This document shows positions 1-6,979 of a DNA stretch of 23,750 nucleotides, piece by piece (within the stretch, counting starts at the first letter, position 1; each line of letters starts with the position of its first letter). The DNA is taken from the NCBI GenBank assembly GCA_043813955.1, contig JBDRKN010000032.1, forward strand, positions 1 through 23,750. The letters are read 5' to 3'. The position numbers and the translations under genes are program-made. Source of the stretch: JBDRKN01 sp043813955 (GTDB lineage: Bacteria > Patescibacteriota > Patescibacteriia > Patescibacteriales > Patescibacteriaceae). The notes below the pieces were generated by a model. It worked only from the letters and a program-made list of their open reading frames with translations, ran no database searches and was not told where the DNA came from.

Positions 1-336
1 ATAGCTTTTTTTATAACAGTTTTTCTTTTTAGTTATTTAGTTTTATATGCTGACAAAAAGAAAGATTCTTTTGTAAAAAAGTTTAAAGGCGTATATTTTG
101 CAACAATAGCTGTTAATATTATTCTTATTTGGCCAGCAATGCTATATTCGCATATTAAGGATAATATTATTGGAAAGTTAAGCAAAATATCTTCTATATT
201 ATTATGGGTTTCCTTAATAATATTTGTCTTCTCTGTCTATTGCTGGGAAATAACAGCCATTGTTATTATAATTGTAATAATAGCAGCGTGGTTTTTTCTT
301 TCCTCGCTTGTTTATAGTGAAGAAGAAGATGATTAG
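1..336 (+). CDS. Partial membrane protein of unknown function (5' end outside window)
   Basis: The frame is open from base 1 to the TAG at 334-336, giving at least 111 residues; the first internal ATG (139) is probably not the start because codons before it continue the same kind of protein. The visible part has a hydrophobic segment at the very start, a basic stretch rich in Lys (about residues 19-29), a second hydrophobic segment (about 33-46), and two more close together (about 64-80 and 82-103), then an acidic tail ending EEEDD. This predicts an integral membrane protein with about four visible helices. It is the only plus-strand gene in the first 17 kb and is followed at once by a plus-strand terminator, so it ends a transcription unit coming from the left. 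I do not recognise the family. Confidence 0.7.
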   Translation: MAFFITVFLFSYLVLYADKKKDSFVKKFKGVYFATIAVNIILIWPAMLYSHIKDNIIGKLSKISSILLWVSLIIFVFSVYCWEITAIVIIIVIIAAWFFLSSLVYSEEEDD

Positions 337-346
337 TAAATTTCAA

Positions 347-370
347 AGGGGCTCTAGTTAATGAGCTCTT
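347..370 (+). terminator. Intrinsic terminator of the plus-strand membrane gene
   Basis: An 8-bp stem (347-354 with 363-370, including two G-T pairs) has an 8-nt loop and runs into seven T then ATTTT on the plus strand. It sits 11 nt after the stop of the gene ending at 336. The hairpin covers the last codon and stop region of the convergent glycosyltransferase gene (354-1487), so the two converging units share it. On the minus strand the T-tract after the stem is weak. Confidence 0.75.
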
Positions 371-1487
371 TTTTTATTTTCTCAAAATATTCCTTAACTG
401 ATATTGGCTTTATTTTCTGCCTAACTTGCTCAAATTCTTTTTTTAACTTTTCTGGATTTGTAACTGCCCAATACATTTTAACGCTTAATTTATCAAGATT
501 ATCAGGCTCAAATAATAGATAAGGGTTATAGTCCAGAATTTCAGGGATGCCTCCTATTTTTGATGCCATTACAGGAAGGTTATTATTCATTGCCTCAAAT
601 ATTATTGTCGGGGAATTTTCATAGCATAATGACGGCACTATCAGGCAGTCAGCTTTCTGCATCAATTCATTAACTTTTTGATTAGTCATTTTTCCTAAGA
701 ATTCACAATCATTATTTTTTAATTCCTCTAGTTTAGATCCGCCTCCAATCACAACAAGCTTACAATCTAAGTTATGAGTTTTTTTAAGCTTGCTAAAGGC
801 CTTGATTAATAATGGCACGCCTTTATGCTCTTCTATTTGGCCTACAGAGAGAAAAGTAAATTGAGCATTATTTTCTTTATTCTTAGTTTGAACATTTAAT
901 TGCGGGTTGCGCATTATTAATGTCTTTTTATTAAACAAACCATGCTTTTGATGCAGTTTTAAGAGCCATGCTGACGGTGAAATTATTAAGTCTGTTTTTT
1001 TAAAGCATGATCTGCATATTGCTTGATATATTTTAGCATAAAAAGTATTAATAATATTTTCATGCCCATAATACATTAATCCAGAAGGATGCAATAATTG
1101 TATATCATGAATAATATGGATATGCTTTGGCTTGATAAATCTTGGGGTTAAATAATTAAGGCCTTCTAAATTATGAGAAACAACTAAATCGCATTTTTCT
1201 TTATTAATAATATTATTAATTTTAATCGATTTATACAATCCAATTAGATGGAATATATGCCAGAATAATCTCAAATATTTTGGTATTTTATTTAAATTAG
1301 GATATAGCGAACTGATATGATAGACATCAGGCTGTTTATCAAACTTGATAAAGTATGGCTTGCAGGTAATGACAATGACTTTATGATTCATTTCTTCCAA
1401 GCCTTGCTTCATTATTTGAGTAATCTGTTCAGCTCCGCCTCCGCGGTGATATGGAGGATATAGATTGTTGATTAAGCAAATTTTCAT
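354..1487 (-). CDS. GT4-family glycosyltransferase
   Basis: A 377-residue GT-B fold glycosyltransferase of CAZy family GT4, a retaining enzyme that moves a sugar from a nucleotide-sugar donor to a growing glycan at the cytoplasmic face of the membrane. The N-terminal Rossmann half starts with the glycine-rich loop typical of the family (YPPYHRGGGAE, residues 10-20). The C-terminal half carries the E-x7-E donor-binding motif at E290 and E298, followed by the usual small-residue stretch and GGIPEIL. Length is normal for the family. The start codon overlaps the stop of the upstream gene in an ATGA arrangement (1484-1487), which indicates translational coupling. It is the last gene of the glycan operon. 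Donor and acceptor sugars cannot be told from sequence. Confidence 0.9.
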   Translation of the reverse strand: MKICLINNLYPPYHRGGGAEQITQIMKQGLEEMNHKVIVITCKPYFIKFDKQPDVYHISSLYPNLNKIPKYLRLFWHIFHLIGLYKSIKINNIINKEKCDLVVSHNLEGLNYLTPRFIKPKHIHIIHDIQLLHPSGLMYYGHENIINTFYAKIYQAICRSCFKKTDLIISPSAWLLKLHQKHGLFNKKTLIMRNPQLNVQTKNKENNAQFTFLSVGQIEEHKGVPLLIKAFSKLKKTHNLDCKLVVIGGGSKLEELKNNDCEFLGKMTNQKVNELMQKADCLIVPSLCYENSPTIIFEAMNNNLPVMASKIGGIPEILDYNPYLLFEPDNLDKLSVKMYWAVTNPEKLKKEFEQVRQKIKPISVKEYFEKIKKELIN

Positions 1488-2629
1488 AGTTTAGGGGTAT
1501 TTTTAATTCTGTAGTAAATTACATTAAGCTTTTCCGCTGCTTTGTCCCATGTATATTTTGATTCTATTAATTTTCTTGCTTCCTGTCCAAGGCGATATGC
1601 CAATCGGTTGTTAGTAATAATTCGGTTCATTTTTTCTGCCAGATCTTCAATATCATCTGGCTTAATTATTAATCCCTGTTCATTATTTTTAAAAACGCTT
1701 CTGACTCCAGGCAGATTTGAAGCAATAACAGGCTTGCCGCAGGCCATGGCTTCTAATAATACTAAGCCAAAAGCTTCGCTTTGGTTAATTGAAGGCAAAA
1801 CCAAGACATTAGAGCGCTGATAGCATTTTACTAATTCTTTGTCATCAGCGTTGTTTATAAACTCAACTTTGTCATTAATTTTTAAATCTTCAGCTATTTT
1901 ATGGTAATAGCTTTCCATATCCCCTTTTCCAACAATTATCAGCCTTACTTTTTTAGTTTCGCATATTTTAGAAAAAGCTTTTAAAAGGTTTTCCACACCT
2001 TTGAAATAATGCTGCTTGTCTAGCGCGCCTACAAACAAAATTCTCTTAATGCCGTCTGGTTCAATTTGTCCTGGCTTAAATACATCAGCATCAACTCCAA
2101 ACGGAATCTGAACAAATTTTTCAGGATTAGCTTTGTAATATTTTCCAATATTAGAGTGTTTGACATAATCAATGGAAGCGCAGGTAATTTCATCAGCTAA
2201 TCGGATAATAATGGGCAGAGAAAAATGTCTGGAAATATTAAAAAACAATTTTTTAAAGCCATCGCACTCGTTGTCCATGTGATAATGAAGTATTAATTTT
2301 GTGCTAGGAATAAATATTTTTGTTAATGCAACTATTTCAGCTGATCCGTAAAAAGGATAATGCAGATGAACAATATCATATTTAGGCAAGAGCCATAATA
2401 ATTGCGGTAAAACAGCAGCATTTCCAAAACTAAAAACAGGCAATAGCCTGATTATTTTTAGCTTTGGGTTTGTATTAATAAACTGGCCTTCTTTTTTGTA
2501 AATATATTTTGGAGTGAAAACAGTTATTTCATGATTATACTTTGTTGTATAATTAGCATAATTAAAGGCGCTATTGCCCATACCGCCCTTGTATGGCGGA
2601 AATGTGCATACAACGTGAGCTATTTTCAT
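1484..2629 (-). CDS. GT4-family glycosyltransferase
   Basis: A 381-residue GT4 glycosyltransferase beginning MKIAHVVCTFPPYKGGMG. An upstream in-frame ATG at 2659 would add 10 residues, but the ATG at 2629 is preferred: AAGGA lies 8 nt upstream (2638-2642), the protein then starts with the beta strand and glycine loop expected of the family, and the previous gene ends only 4 nt before it. The C-terminal half has NxSEAFGLVLLEAMACGKPV with the E-x7-E pair at residues 285 and 293, followed by NLPGVRSV. It shares an operon with DUF2304, GT2 and UXS-like genes upstream and overlaps the next GT4 by 4 nt. It probably adds a sugar to a surface glycan; the substrate is unknown. Confidence 0.9.
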   Translation of the reverse strand: MKIAHVVCTFPPYKGGMGNSAFNYANYTTKYNHEITVFTPKYIYKKEGQFINTNPKLKIIRLLPVFSFGNAAVLPQLLWLLPKYDIVHLHYPFYGSAEIVALTKIFIPSTKLILHYHMDNECDGFKKLFFNISRHFSLPIIIRLADEITCASIDYVKHSNIGKYYKANPEKFVQIPFGVDADVFKPGQIEPDGIKRILFVGALDKQHYFKGVENLLKAFSKICETKKVRLIIVGKGDMESYYHKIAEDLKINDKVEFINNADDKELVKCYQRSNVLVLPSINQSEAFGLVLLEAMACGKPVIASNLPGVRSVFKNNEQGLIIKPDDIEDLAEKMNRIITNNRLAYRLGQEARKLIESKYTWDKAAEKLNVIYYRIKNTPKL

Positions 2630-2633
2630 TTGA

Positions 2634-2951
2634 TTATTCCTTAGCTGTCTTTTCGACAATTTTAGTAATATTCTTTTCTATTCTGGCCAAGCGCAATCTG
2701 ATTCTAAAGATTAAATAAAATAAAAGCACTATGCCAAAATAGAATATGACCTGAATGCCTGTGCCAGTAAATCCTAAGCCAGACACAAGCTGGTCAATCT
2801 GCTTTAAAAAGATAATTAACAAAGCGGCTATTAGCCAGAAAATCAGCCAGACAATAAATTCATTGCGCTGTATTTGTTTTTTTTGTTTTTGCCAGAATAG
2901 CTTTATTATGAAAAACGCGATTACTATCAGGGCAAAAATTTCTTGAATCAT
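2634..2951 (-). CDS. DUF2304-type small membrane protein
   Basis: A 105-residue protein with three hydrophobic segments (about residues 3-19, 32-50 and 65-84) and a charged helical C-terminal tail with Arg/Lys/Glu (86-105), probably coiled-coil. This matches the DUF2304 family, small membrane proteins that very often follow a dolichyl-phosphate-mannose-synthase-like GT2 gene. Here the start ATG overlaps the stop of exactly such a gene in an ATGA arrangement (2948-2951). By context it probably helps the GT2 enzyme or its lipid-linked sugar product at the membrane. The family's molecular function is not established, as far as I know. Confidence 0.8.
   Translation of the reverse strand: MIQEIFALIVIAFFIIKLFWQKQKKQIQRNEFIVWLIFWLIAALLIIFLKQIDQLVSGLGFTGTGIQVIFYFGIVLLFYLIFRIRLRLARIEKNITKIVEKTAKE
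2638..2642 (-). promoter_or_regulatory. Shine-Dalgarno site deciding the GT4 start at 2629
   Basis: AAGGA on the minus strand lies 8 nt upstream of the ATG at 2629. It overlaps the last codons of the DUF2304 gene. Most genes in this window have no such site, so it is good evidence against the longer start at 2659. Confidence 0.65.
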
Positions 2952-3607
2952 ATTAGTTTAGCAATTATTAAATCTTTTATAATCCTAACGCCGCCTGAGA
3001 GTTTTTGGCCAAAATTCTTGTAAATAATAGTAATAGGCACTTCAGTGATTTTCAATTTTCTTTTATGGGCTAATAATAGTATTTCACTGCAGTGTGCCAT
3101 TCCGTCCTGCTGCCAATTCAGCTTTTTGGCCGCTTCTATTGTCATTGCGCGAAATCCGCTTTGAGGATCAGTTAAATTAACATTTAGAAATATTTTGTTG
3201 ACCAGCTTTGCCAAAGGCATTATTACATGTTTTTTAAATCTAGGCATCTTAGTGCTATTGTCTAAGAATCTAGAGCCAAATACTATGTCTGCCCTATGCT
3301 TAAGCGGTTCAATCACTTTATGAATATCCTCAGCTCTCATTTGCCCGTCTGCATCAAAGTGAACAATAATATCCTGGTCAGAGCCATGATTAATAGCATA
3401 ATTAGTGCCTGTTCTTAAGGCAGCGCCCTGGCCCCTGTTTACTATATGATGCAATACAGTAACATTTCTTTGTTTTGCTAATTCTAAAGTATTATCATCA
3501 GAACAATCGTCAACAAGAATAACTTCATTAACTTTTTCTTTTACTTTAGCTATATTGCTAATATGCTTGGCTTCGTTAAAAGCTGGAATTACACAAAAAA
3601 CTTTCAT
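2948..3607 (-). CDS. GT2-family glycosyltransferase, polyprenyl-phosphate sugar synthase-like
   Basis: A 219-residue GT-A fold enzyme of family GT2, resembling the catalytic domain of dolichyl-phosphate mannose synthase. It has VIPAFNE at the N-terminus (residues 6-12), VDD at 32-34, NRGQGAALRTG (57-67) and the metal-binding DAD at 85-87 within HFDADGQM, followed by GSRFL and the DPQSGFRAM motif typical of DPM1-like proteins. There is no C-terminal membrane domain; the adjacent DUF2304 gene may supply the membrane partner. Such enzymes load a sugar from a nucleotide donor onto a polyprenyl phosphate for use in extracytoplasmic glycosylation. No SD precedes the ATG. Confidence 0.88.
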   Translation of the reverse strand: MKVFCVIPAFNEAKHISNIAKVKEKVNEVILVDDCSDDNTLELAKQRNVTVLHHIVNRGQGAALRTGTNYAINHGSDQDIIVHFDADGQMRAEDIHKVIEPLKHRADIVFGSRFLDNSTKMPRFKKHVIMPLAKLVNKIFLNVNLTDPQSGFRAMTIEAAKKLNWQQDGMAHCSEILLLAHKRKLKITEVPITIIYKNFGQKLSGGVRIIKDLIIAKLI

Positions 3608-3617
3608 ATTTTGACTT

Positions 3618-3646
3618 AACTTACACCAAAATCAGTAAAATTGCAA
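3618..3646 (-). promoter_or_regulatory. Possible internal promoter before the GT2 gene
   Basis: On the minus strand TTGCAA (3641-3646) is separated by 17 nt from TAAGTT (3618-3623). This lies in the only sizeable gap (41 bp) of the glycan operon. The -10 ends 10 nt before the GT2 ATG, so a transcript from here would have a very short leader. The match to consensus is moderate. Confidence 0.35.
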
Positions 3647-3648
3647 GC

Positions 3649-4680
3649 CTATTTATAATCCTTGTAATCAATTGTTTTTAATCCTTTTTGAGCTCGCAAG
3701 TTATTAATAGTTTTTTCTAATCCATTATTAAAGGTCACCAAAGGCATCCAGCTAAGCAATTCCTTTGCTTTTGATATGTCAGGAAGGGCTAAGGGAGTCA
3801 TGAATAGCATTGGCTTTTCATAAACAACCTTGGATTTTGATTCCAGCATTTTAATTATCTGGTTAGCAATATCAGTAAGGTTAATATCAACATCAGACCC
3901 AATATTAATCGGTCCAAATTCCTTGGTTTCCATAAACTTTAGAGCAGCATTAATACAGTCATCAACATAGCAGAAAGATGTTTTAAAACTTTCATTGCCA
4001 TAGATTATTAAATCTTTGTCATCTAACGCATTGCTTATAAAATCAGGGATCATAAGGCCCTCGTCTAAAGGCATGCGAGGCCCATAAATCCTAAACGGCC
4101 TGATAATCTTAGCATCTACCTGATAGACATCTGCATAGGTCTTAACCATGCTTTCTGCAAAGCGCTTGCCTTCGTCATATGAACAGCGCTCTGACAGCTG
4201 GTCAACTAATCCGAGCTTTTCTTCTGTGGCCTTGGTAAAATCATCCAAGCGTCCTCCATATACTACTGAAGACGAAAAATGCATAAACTTGGCCTGGTAT
4301 TTTAAAGCCAGATCCAAGCCGTTCTTAACAGCATAAGAGTTGGCTAACAAGCTGGCTACCCTGTTTTTTTCAAAATCAATCGGTGATGTTGGGCAGGCTA
4401 AATTATATATTTCCTGAATGCCCTGGAATTCAATCTTAAAATCCTGCAATTCTGTATATTCTTCCAAGGTAATTGGCTTTGTTAAGTCATACTTAATAAA
4501 TTTGAAATTTGAATTTGCTAATAAATGATCAATATTTTTTTCATTGCCTGTAGAAAAATTATCAATACAGATTACTTTAGAAGTTTCAATCAGCTCATCA
4601 CAAAGGTGGGAGCCTATAAAGCCAGCGCCTCCTATGATAAGCACATTTTTTTTGTCAAAAATGATTTTTCGCTTTGCCAT
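3649..4680 (-). CDS. NAD-dependent sugar epimerase/dehydratase, UDP-glucuronate decarboxylase-like
   Basis: A 343-residue extended short-chain dehydrogenase. The NAD-binding loop GGAGFIGSH is at residues 17-25, the acidic residue after beta-2 in CIDNFSTG (38-45), the catalytic serine region at SSSVVYGG (136-143), and the YxxxK pair at Y168 and K172 in SYDEGKR. The combination of LACPTSP (95-101), SYDEGKR, IYGPRM (198-203) and SFCYVDD (235-241) is the signature of UDP-glucuronate decarboxylase (UXS), which makes UDP-xylose from UDP-glucuronate. A related 4-epimerase or dehydratase cannot be excluded. It starts 9 nt after the protease stop and supplies a nucleotide sugar to the glycosyltransferases downstream. 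Confidence 0.8.
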   Translation of the reverse strand: MAKRKIIFDKKNVLIIGGAGFIGSHLCDELIETSKVICIDNFSTGNEKNIDHLLANSNFKFIKYDLTKPITLEEYTELQDFKIEFQGIQEIYNLACPTSPIDFEKNRVASLLANSYAVKNGLDLALKYQAKFMHFSSSVVYGGRLDDFTKATEEKLGLVDQLSERCSYDEGKRFAESMVKTYADVYQVDAKIIRPFRIYGPRMPLDEGLMIPDFISNALDDKDLIIYGNESFKTSFCYVDDCINAALKFMETKEFGPINIGSDVDINLTDIANQIIKMLESKSKVVYEKPMLFMTPLALPDISKAKELLSWMPLVTFNNGLEKTINNLRAQKGLKTIDYKDYK

Positions 4681-4689
4681 ATGATTTTA

Positions 4690-6909
4690 TTAATTATTAT
4701 AAGTTATAATTGATGGTTTTATGCCTCCAATAAATTTTTCTGAACCTGCGTAAAAAGAATCTACTAAAATGCCGTAATTTTTAAATATCCTGACATGAGG
4801 GCTTCCTCCTGGTCCTGCTCCGGTAATAATTTCATCAACTCCGTCATTATTAACATCGCCTGTTATTAAATTAACGCCTCCTGCAAAGCTTACTTTATAC
4901 GCGCCAAACTTCCAACGCAATTTTCCCTCTAAATCAAATATTTTAACATAAGGCGCCATCCCATAGCCAGCTGATACGATTATTTTAGCCTTATTATCTC
5001 TAAAATCGCTAAAATGAGCCGCAGCTGCCTGGAATCCATTTCGTATGTGCTTTTCATAAGCAAAGAATTCATGCAGTACGCGCCCGTCAAAATTAAAAAT
5101 TCTAATATGCGCTCCTCCTTTGCTAAAAGGTCCGGTAATTATTTCATCAATGCCGTTTCCATTAACATCGCCAACAGTAACATTGACGCCCCCTCCAAAA
5201 CCGCCAGCATAGGATAAGAATTTGTTAAGAAGCTTGCCATTCTGATCAAAAATCTTAACTTCTGGCTTATGTCCTGCTCCTGGCCCGGTAATAATTTCAT
5301 CAACTCCGTCATTATTAACATCGCCAACAGCTACTTGCACGCCTCCTGTAAAATGCTCTGCATAAGCTAAAAAACTATGTATTAACTTGCCCTGCTGATC
5401 AAAAATCTTAACTTCTGGCTTATGTCCTGCGATTGGACCAGTTACAATTTCTGTTATCTTGTCATTATTAACATCTCCGCTGGCTAAATTAAGCCCTGAT
5501 CCATTCTCATAAGCTACAAAGCCCTGGGAAACATCGCCTGATTGTGTCAGCAAATCCACTCTGGCTTCTGAATTTGACTGTGGCGCAAACATTAAGCTAA
5601 TGCTTATTTTATCCAATTCAGTCAAAGCTCTGCTAACAGCATTTTCTACATTAAGCCTTCCTTTGCCAAGCTGTCCTGAAAATTGAGGATTAGCCTCGTC
5701 AATATTATCAGCTGTTTCGAGCAAAATATTAACTAACTGTCTTGGATTAAGGTTTGAATTAGCCTGTTGCATTAAGGCCAGAGTTCCGCTTACCATTGGC
5801 ACTGCAAAAGATGTGCCAGACCAATAACCGTCATAGAATTTATTAAATAACTGGCCACTTATATTGCTTCTATTTGTATACGGAACTGTGCTATATATGC
5901 TTGTTCCAGGAGCTGTAATATCAATGCATTTGCCATAGCTGGAAAAGAAAAGCTTTTTATCAAAAGGGCCTGTCGCAGCCACTCCGATTACTAAATTATC
6001 TCCATTAGGATCATCATGACAAACAGGATACATTGGCGATTTGTCTAAAAAATATCCAAAACCCCTGCTTTTATCATTGCCTCCGGCCGCTACTATGATT
6101 ACCCCGGCATCATAAGCTCTTCTAATAGCCATTTGCACTCCCTGGCTGTAATTAAAGCCAACAAAGCTTAAATTAATAATGTCAGCCTTATGATTAGCTG
6201 CATAGTTAATTGCTTCAATTACTTTTGAAGCATCAGTTTCTCCTTTGTCATCAAGAGCTTTTAAAGCCATAATCTGCGCCTTCCAGCTCAATCCGGTTAT
6301 CCCCTTTTTGTTATTGCCAGAAGCTGCGAGAATTCCCGCAATCAATGTTCCATGAGACACGCCGTCTTCAGTAAAACCAAAGCTGAATTTAGGAGACGGG
6401 TCTGGCAAGCGGTTTACAAAATCAAAGCCCTGATAATCATCAACATATCCATTATTCTCATCATCAATCCCGTTATTTGGAATCTCTCCTTTATTAATCC
6501 AAATATTGTCTTTTAAATCAGGATGAGTAACCTGTACTCCAGAATCAATTACTGCTATTATTACTTCTTTGCTGCTGCTCTTTATATCCCAGGCCTTGTC
6601 AGCCCTGATTCTTTTTAAATACCATTGATTTTTGTAATACGCGTCATTAGGAATTACCGCTGCTCTATATGTATAATTGGGTTCAGCAAATTCAACCATT
6701 GGATCAATTTGATATCTCTCTATGGCCTGTTCTATATCCTCCCCTGTTTTTAATTTAATTGTCTGGACTTTATTATTATAATACTTAACCAAAATTGAGT
6801 CATTGGCCTGTTCCAATACTTCAACCGCACCTTTTTTGGGTACGCCAACAACGATTATTGTAATCAGTATAAATGATAACAATAAAAGCCCTTTTTTCTT
6901 GGTTGTCAT
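4690..6909 (-). CDS. Secreted subtilisin-like (S8) protease with C-terminal FG-GAP/VCBS-like repeats
   Basis: A 739-residue exported serine protease. Residues 1-25 form a signal peptide or membrane anchor (MTTKKKG then a hydrophobic core). Residues 30-84 resemble an S8 propeptide ending EPNYTYR. The catalytic domain (about 95-425) shows D122 in VIDSGV, H186 in SHGT, the oxyanion Asn N278 in AAGGND and S367 in GTSFAVP, so the active site appears complete. Acidic and Gly/Asn-rich segments such as DDENNGYVDD (149-158) could bind calcium. After about residue 455 come five repeats of 51-52 residues with GDVNxDGxxEIITGP cores (478, 529, 580, a degraded one near 632, and 684), as in FG-GAP/VCBS beta-propeller proteins. 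The gene heads the glycan operon. No anchor follows the repeats. Confidence 0.92.
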   Translation of the reverse strand: MTTKKKGLLLLSFILITIIVVGVPKKGAVEVLEQANDSILVKYYNNKVQTIKLKTGEDIEQAIERYQIDPMVEFAEPNYTYRAAVIPNDAYYKNQWYLKRIRADKAWDIKSSSKEVIIAVIDSGVQVTHPDLKDNIWINKGEIPNNGIDDENNGYVDDYQGFDFVNRLPDPSPKFSFGFTEDGVSHGTLIAGILAASGNNKKGITGLSWKAQIMALKALDDKGETDASKVIEAINYAANHKADIINLSFVGFNYSQGVQMAIRRAYDAGVIIVAAGGNDKSRGFGYFLDKSPMYPVCHDDPNGDNLVIGVAATGPFDKKLFFSSYGKCIDITAPGTSIYSTVPYTNRSNISGQLFNKFYDGYWSGTSFAVPMVSGTLALMQQANSNLNPRQLVNILLETADNIDEANPQFSGQLGKGRLNVENAVSRALTELDKISISLMFAPQSNSEARVDLLTQSGDVSQGFVAYENGSGLNLASGDVNNDKITEIVTGPIAGHKPEVKIFDQQGKLIHSFLAYAEHFTGGVQVAVGDVNNDGVDEIITGPGAGHKPEVKIFDQNGKLLNKFLSYAGGFGGGVNVTVGDVNGNGIDEIITGPFSKGGAHIRIFNFDGRVLHEFFAYEKHIRNGFQAAAAHFSDFRDNKAKIIVSAGYGMAPYVKIFDLEGKLRWKFGAYKVSFAGGVNLITGDVNNDGVDEIITGAGPGGSPHVRIFKNYGILVDSFYAGSEKFIGGIKPSIITYNN
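4693..5547 (-). repeat. In-frame tandem FG-GAP repeats, 153-156 bp period
   Basis: The 3' third of the protease gene consists of five tandem units coding for the FG-GAP-like repeats. Some parts are identical at the DNA level: a 40-bp block occurs at 4821-4860 and 5286-5325 (465 bp apart), and a 36-bp block at 5242-5277 and 5395-5430 (153 bp apart). One unit, around 4960-5040, has lost the GDVNxD core. DNA identity rather than mere protein similarity points to recent duplication or gene conversion. Confidence 0.85.
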
Positions 6910-6915
6910 GCATAC

Positions 6916-6921
6916 ATTGTA
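6916..6921 (-). promoter_or_regulatory. Extended -10 promoter of the protease gene, probably leaderless
   Basis: On the minus strand TGATACAAT gives an extended -10 (TGn plus TACAAT at 6916-6921). Only 6 nt separate it from the ATG at 6909, so transcription would start at or next to the start codon and the mRNA would be leaderless. There is no good -35; the upstream sequence is the terminator of the previous gene (6942-6969). Confidence 0.5.
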
Positions 6922-6941
6922 TCATAAAAGATTTAAATATA

Positions 6942-6969
6942 AAACCCGTATACAGATGTATACGGGTTT
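6942..6969 (-). terminator. Intrinsic terminator after the 6980-8497 gene
   Basis: A perfect 12-bp inverted repeat (6942-6953 with 6958-6969) has a 4-nt loop, ATCT on the minus strand. It lies 10 nt after the gene's stop. The stem ends in GGGTTTT, followed by ATATTT. Its arm AAACCCGTAT is the same as in the terminator at 8588-8611. Confidence 0.85.
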
Positions 6970-6979
6970 AGTGATTTTT

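Noticed and set aside
1484..1486. Possible UGA recoding to Gly, as in some Patescibacteria (Gracilibacteria/Absconditabacteria)
   Set aside because: UGA ends the GT4 and GT2 genes in clean ATGA overlaps, and no gene needs UGA read-through.
2630..2659. A longer start for the GT4 at 1484-2629
   Set aside because: It would overlap the previous gene by 26 nt and add MSKRQLRNNQ before a normal GT4 N-terminus; the SD at 2638-2642 fits the ATG at 2629.
6942..6969. Plus-strand terminator
   Set aside because: The plus side does run into TTTAGTGATTTTTTT, but no plus-strand gene precedes it; the minus-strand gene ending at 6980 explains it.
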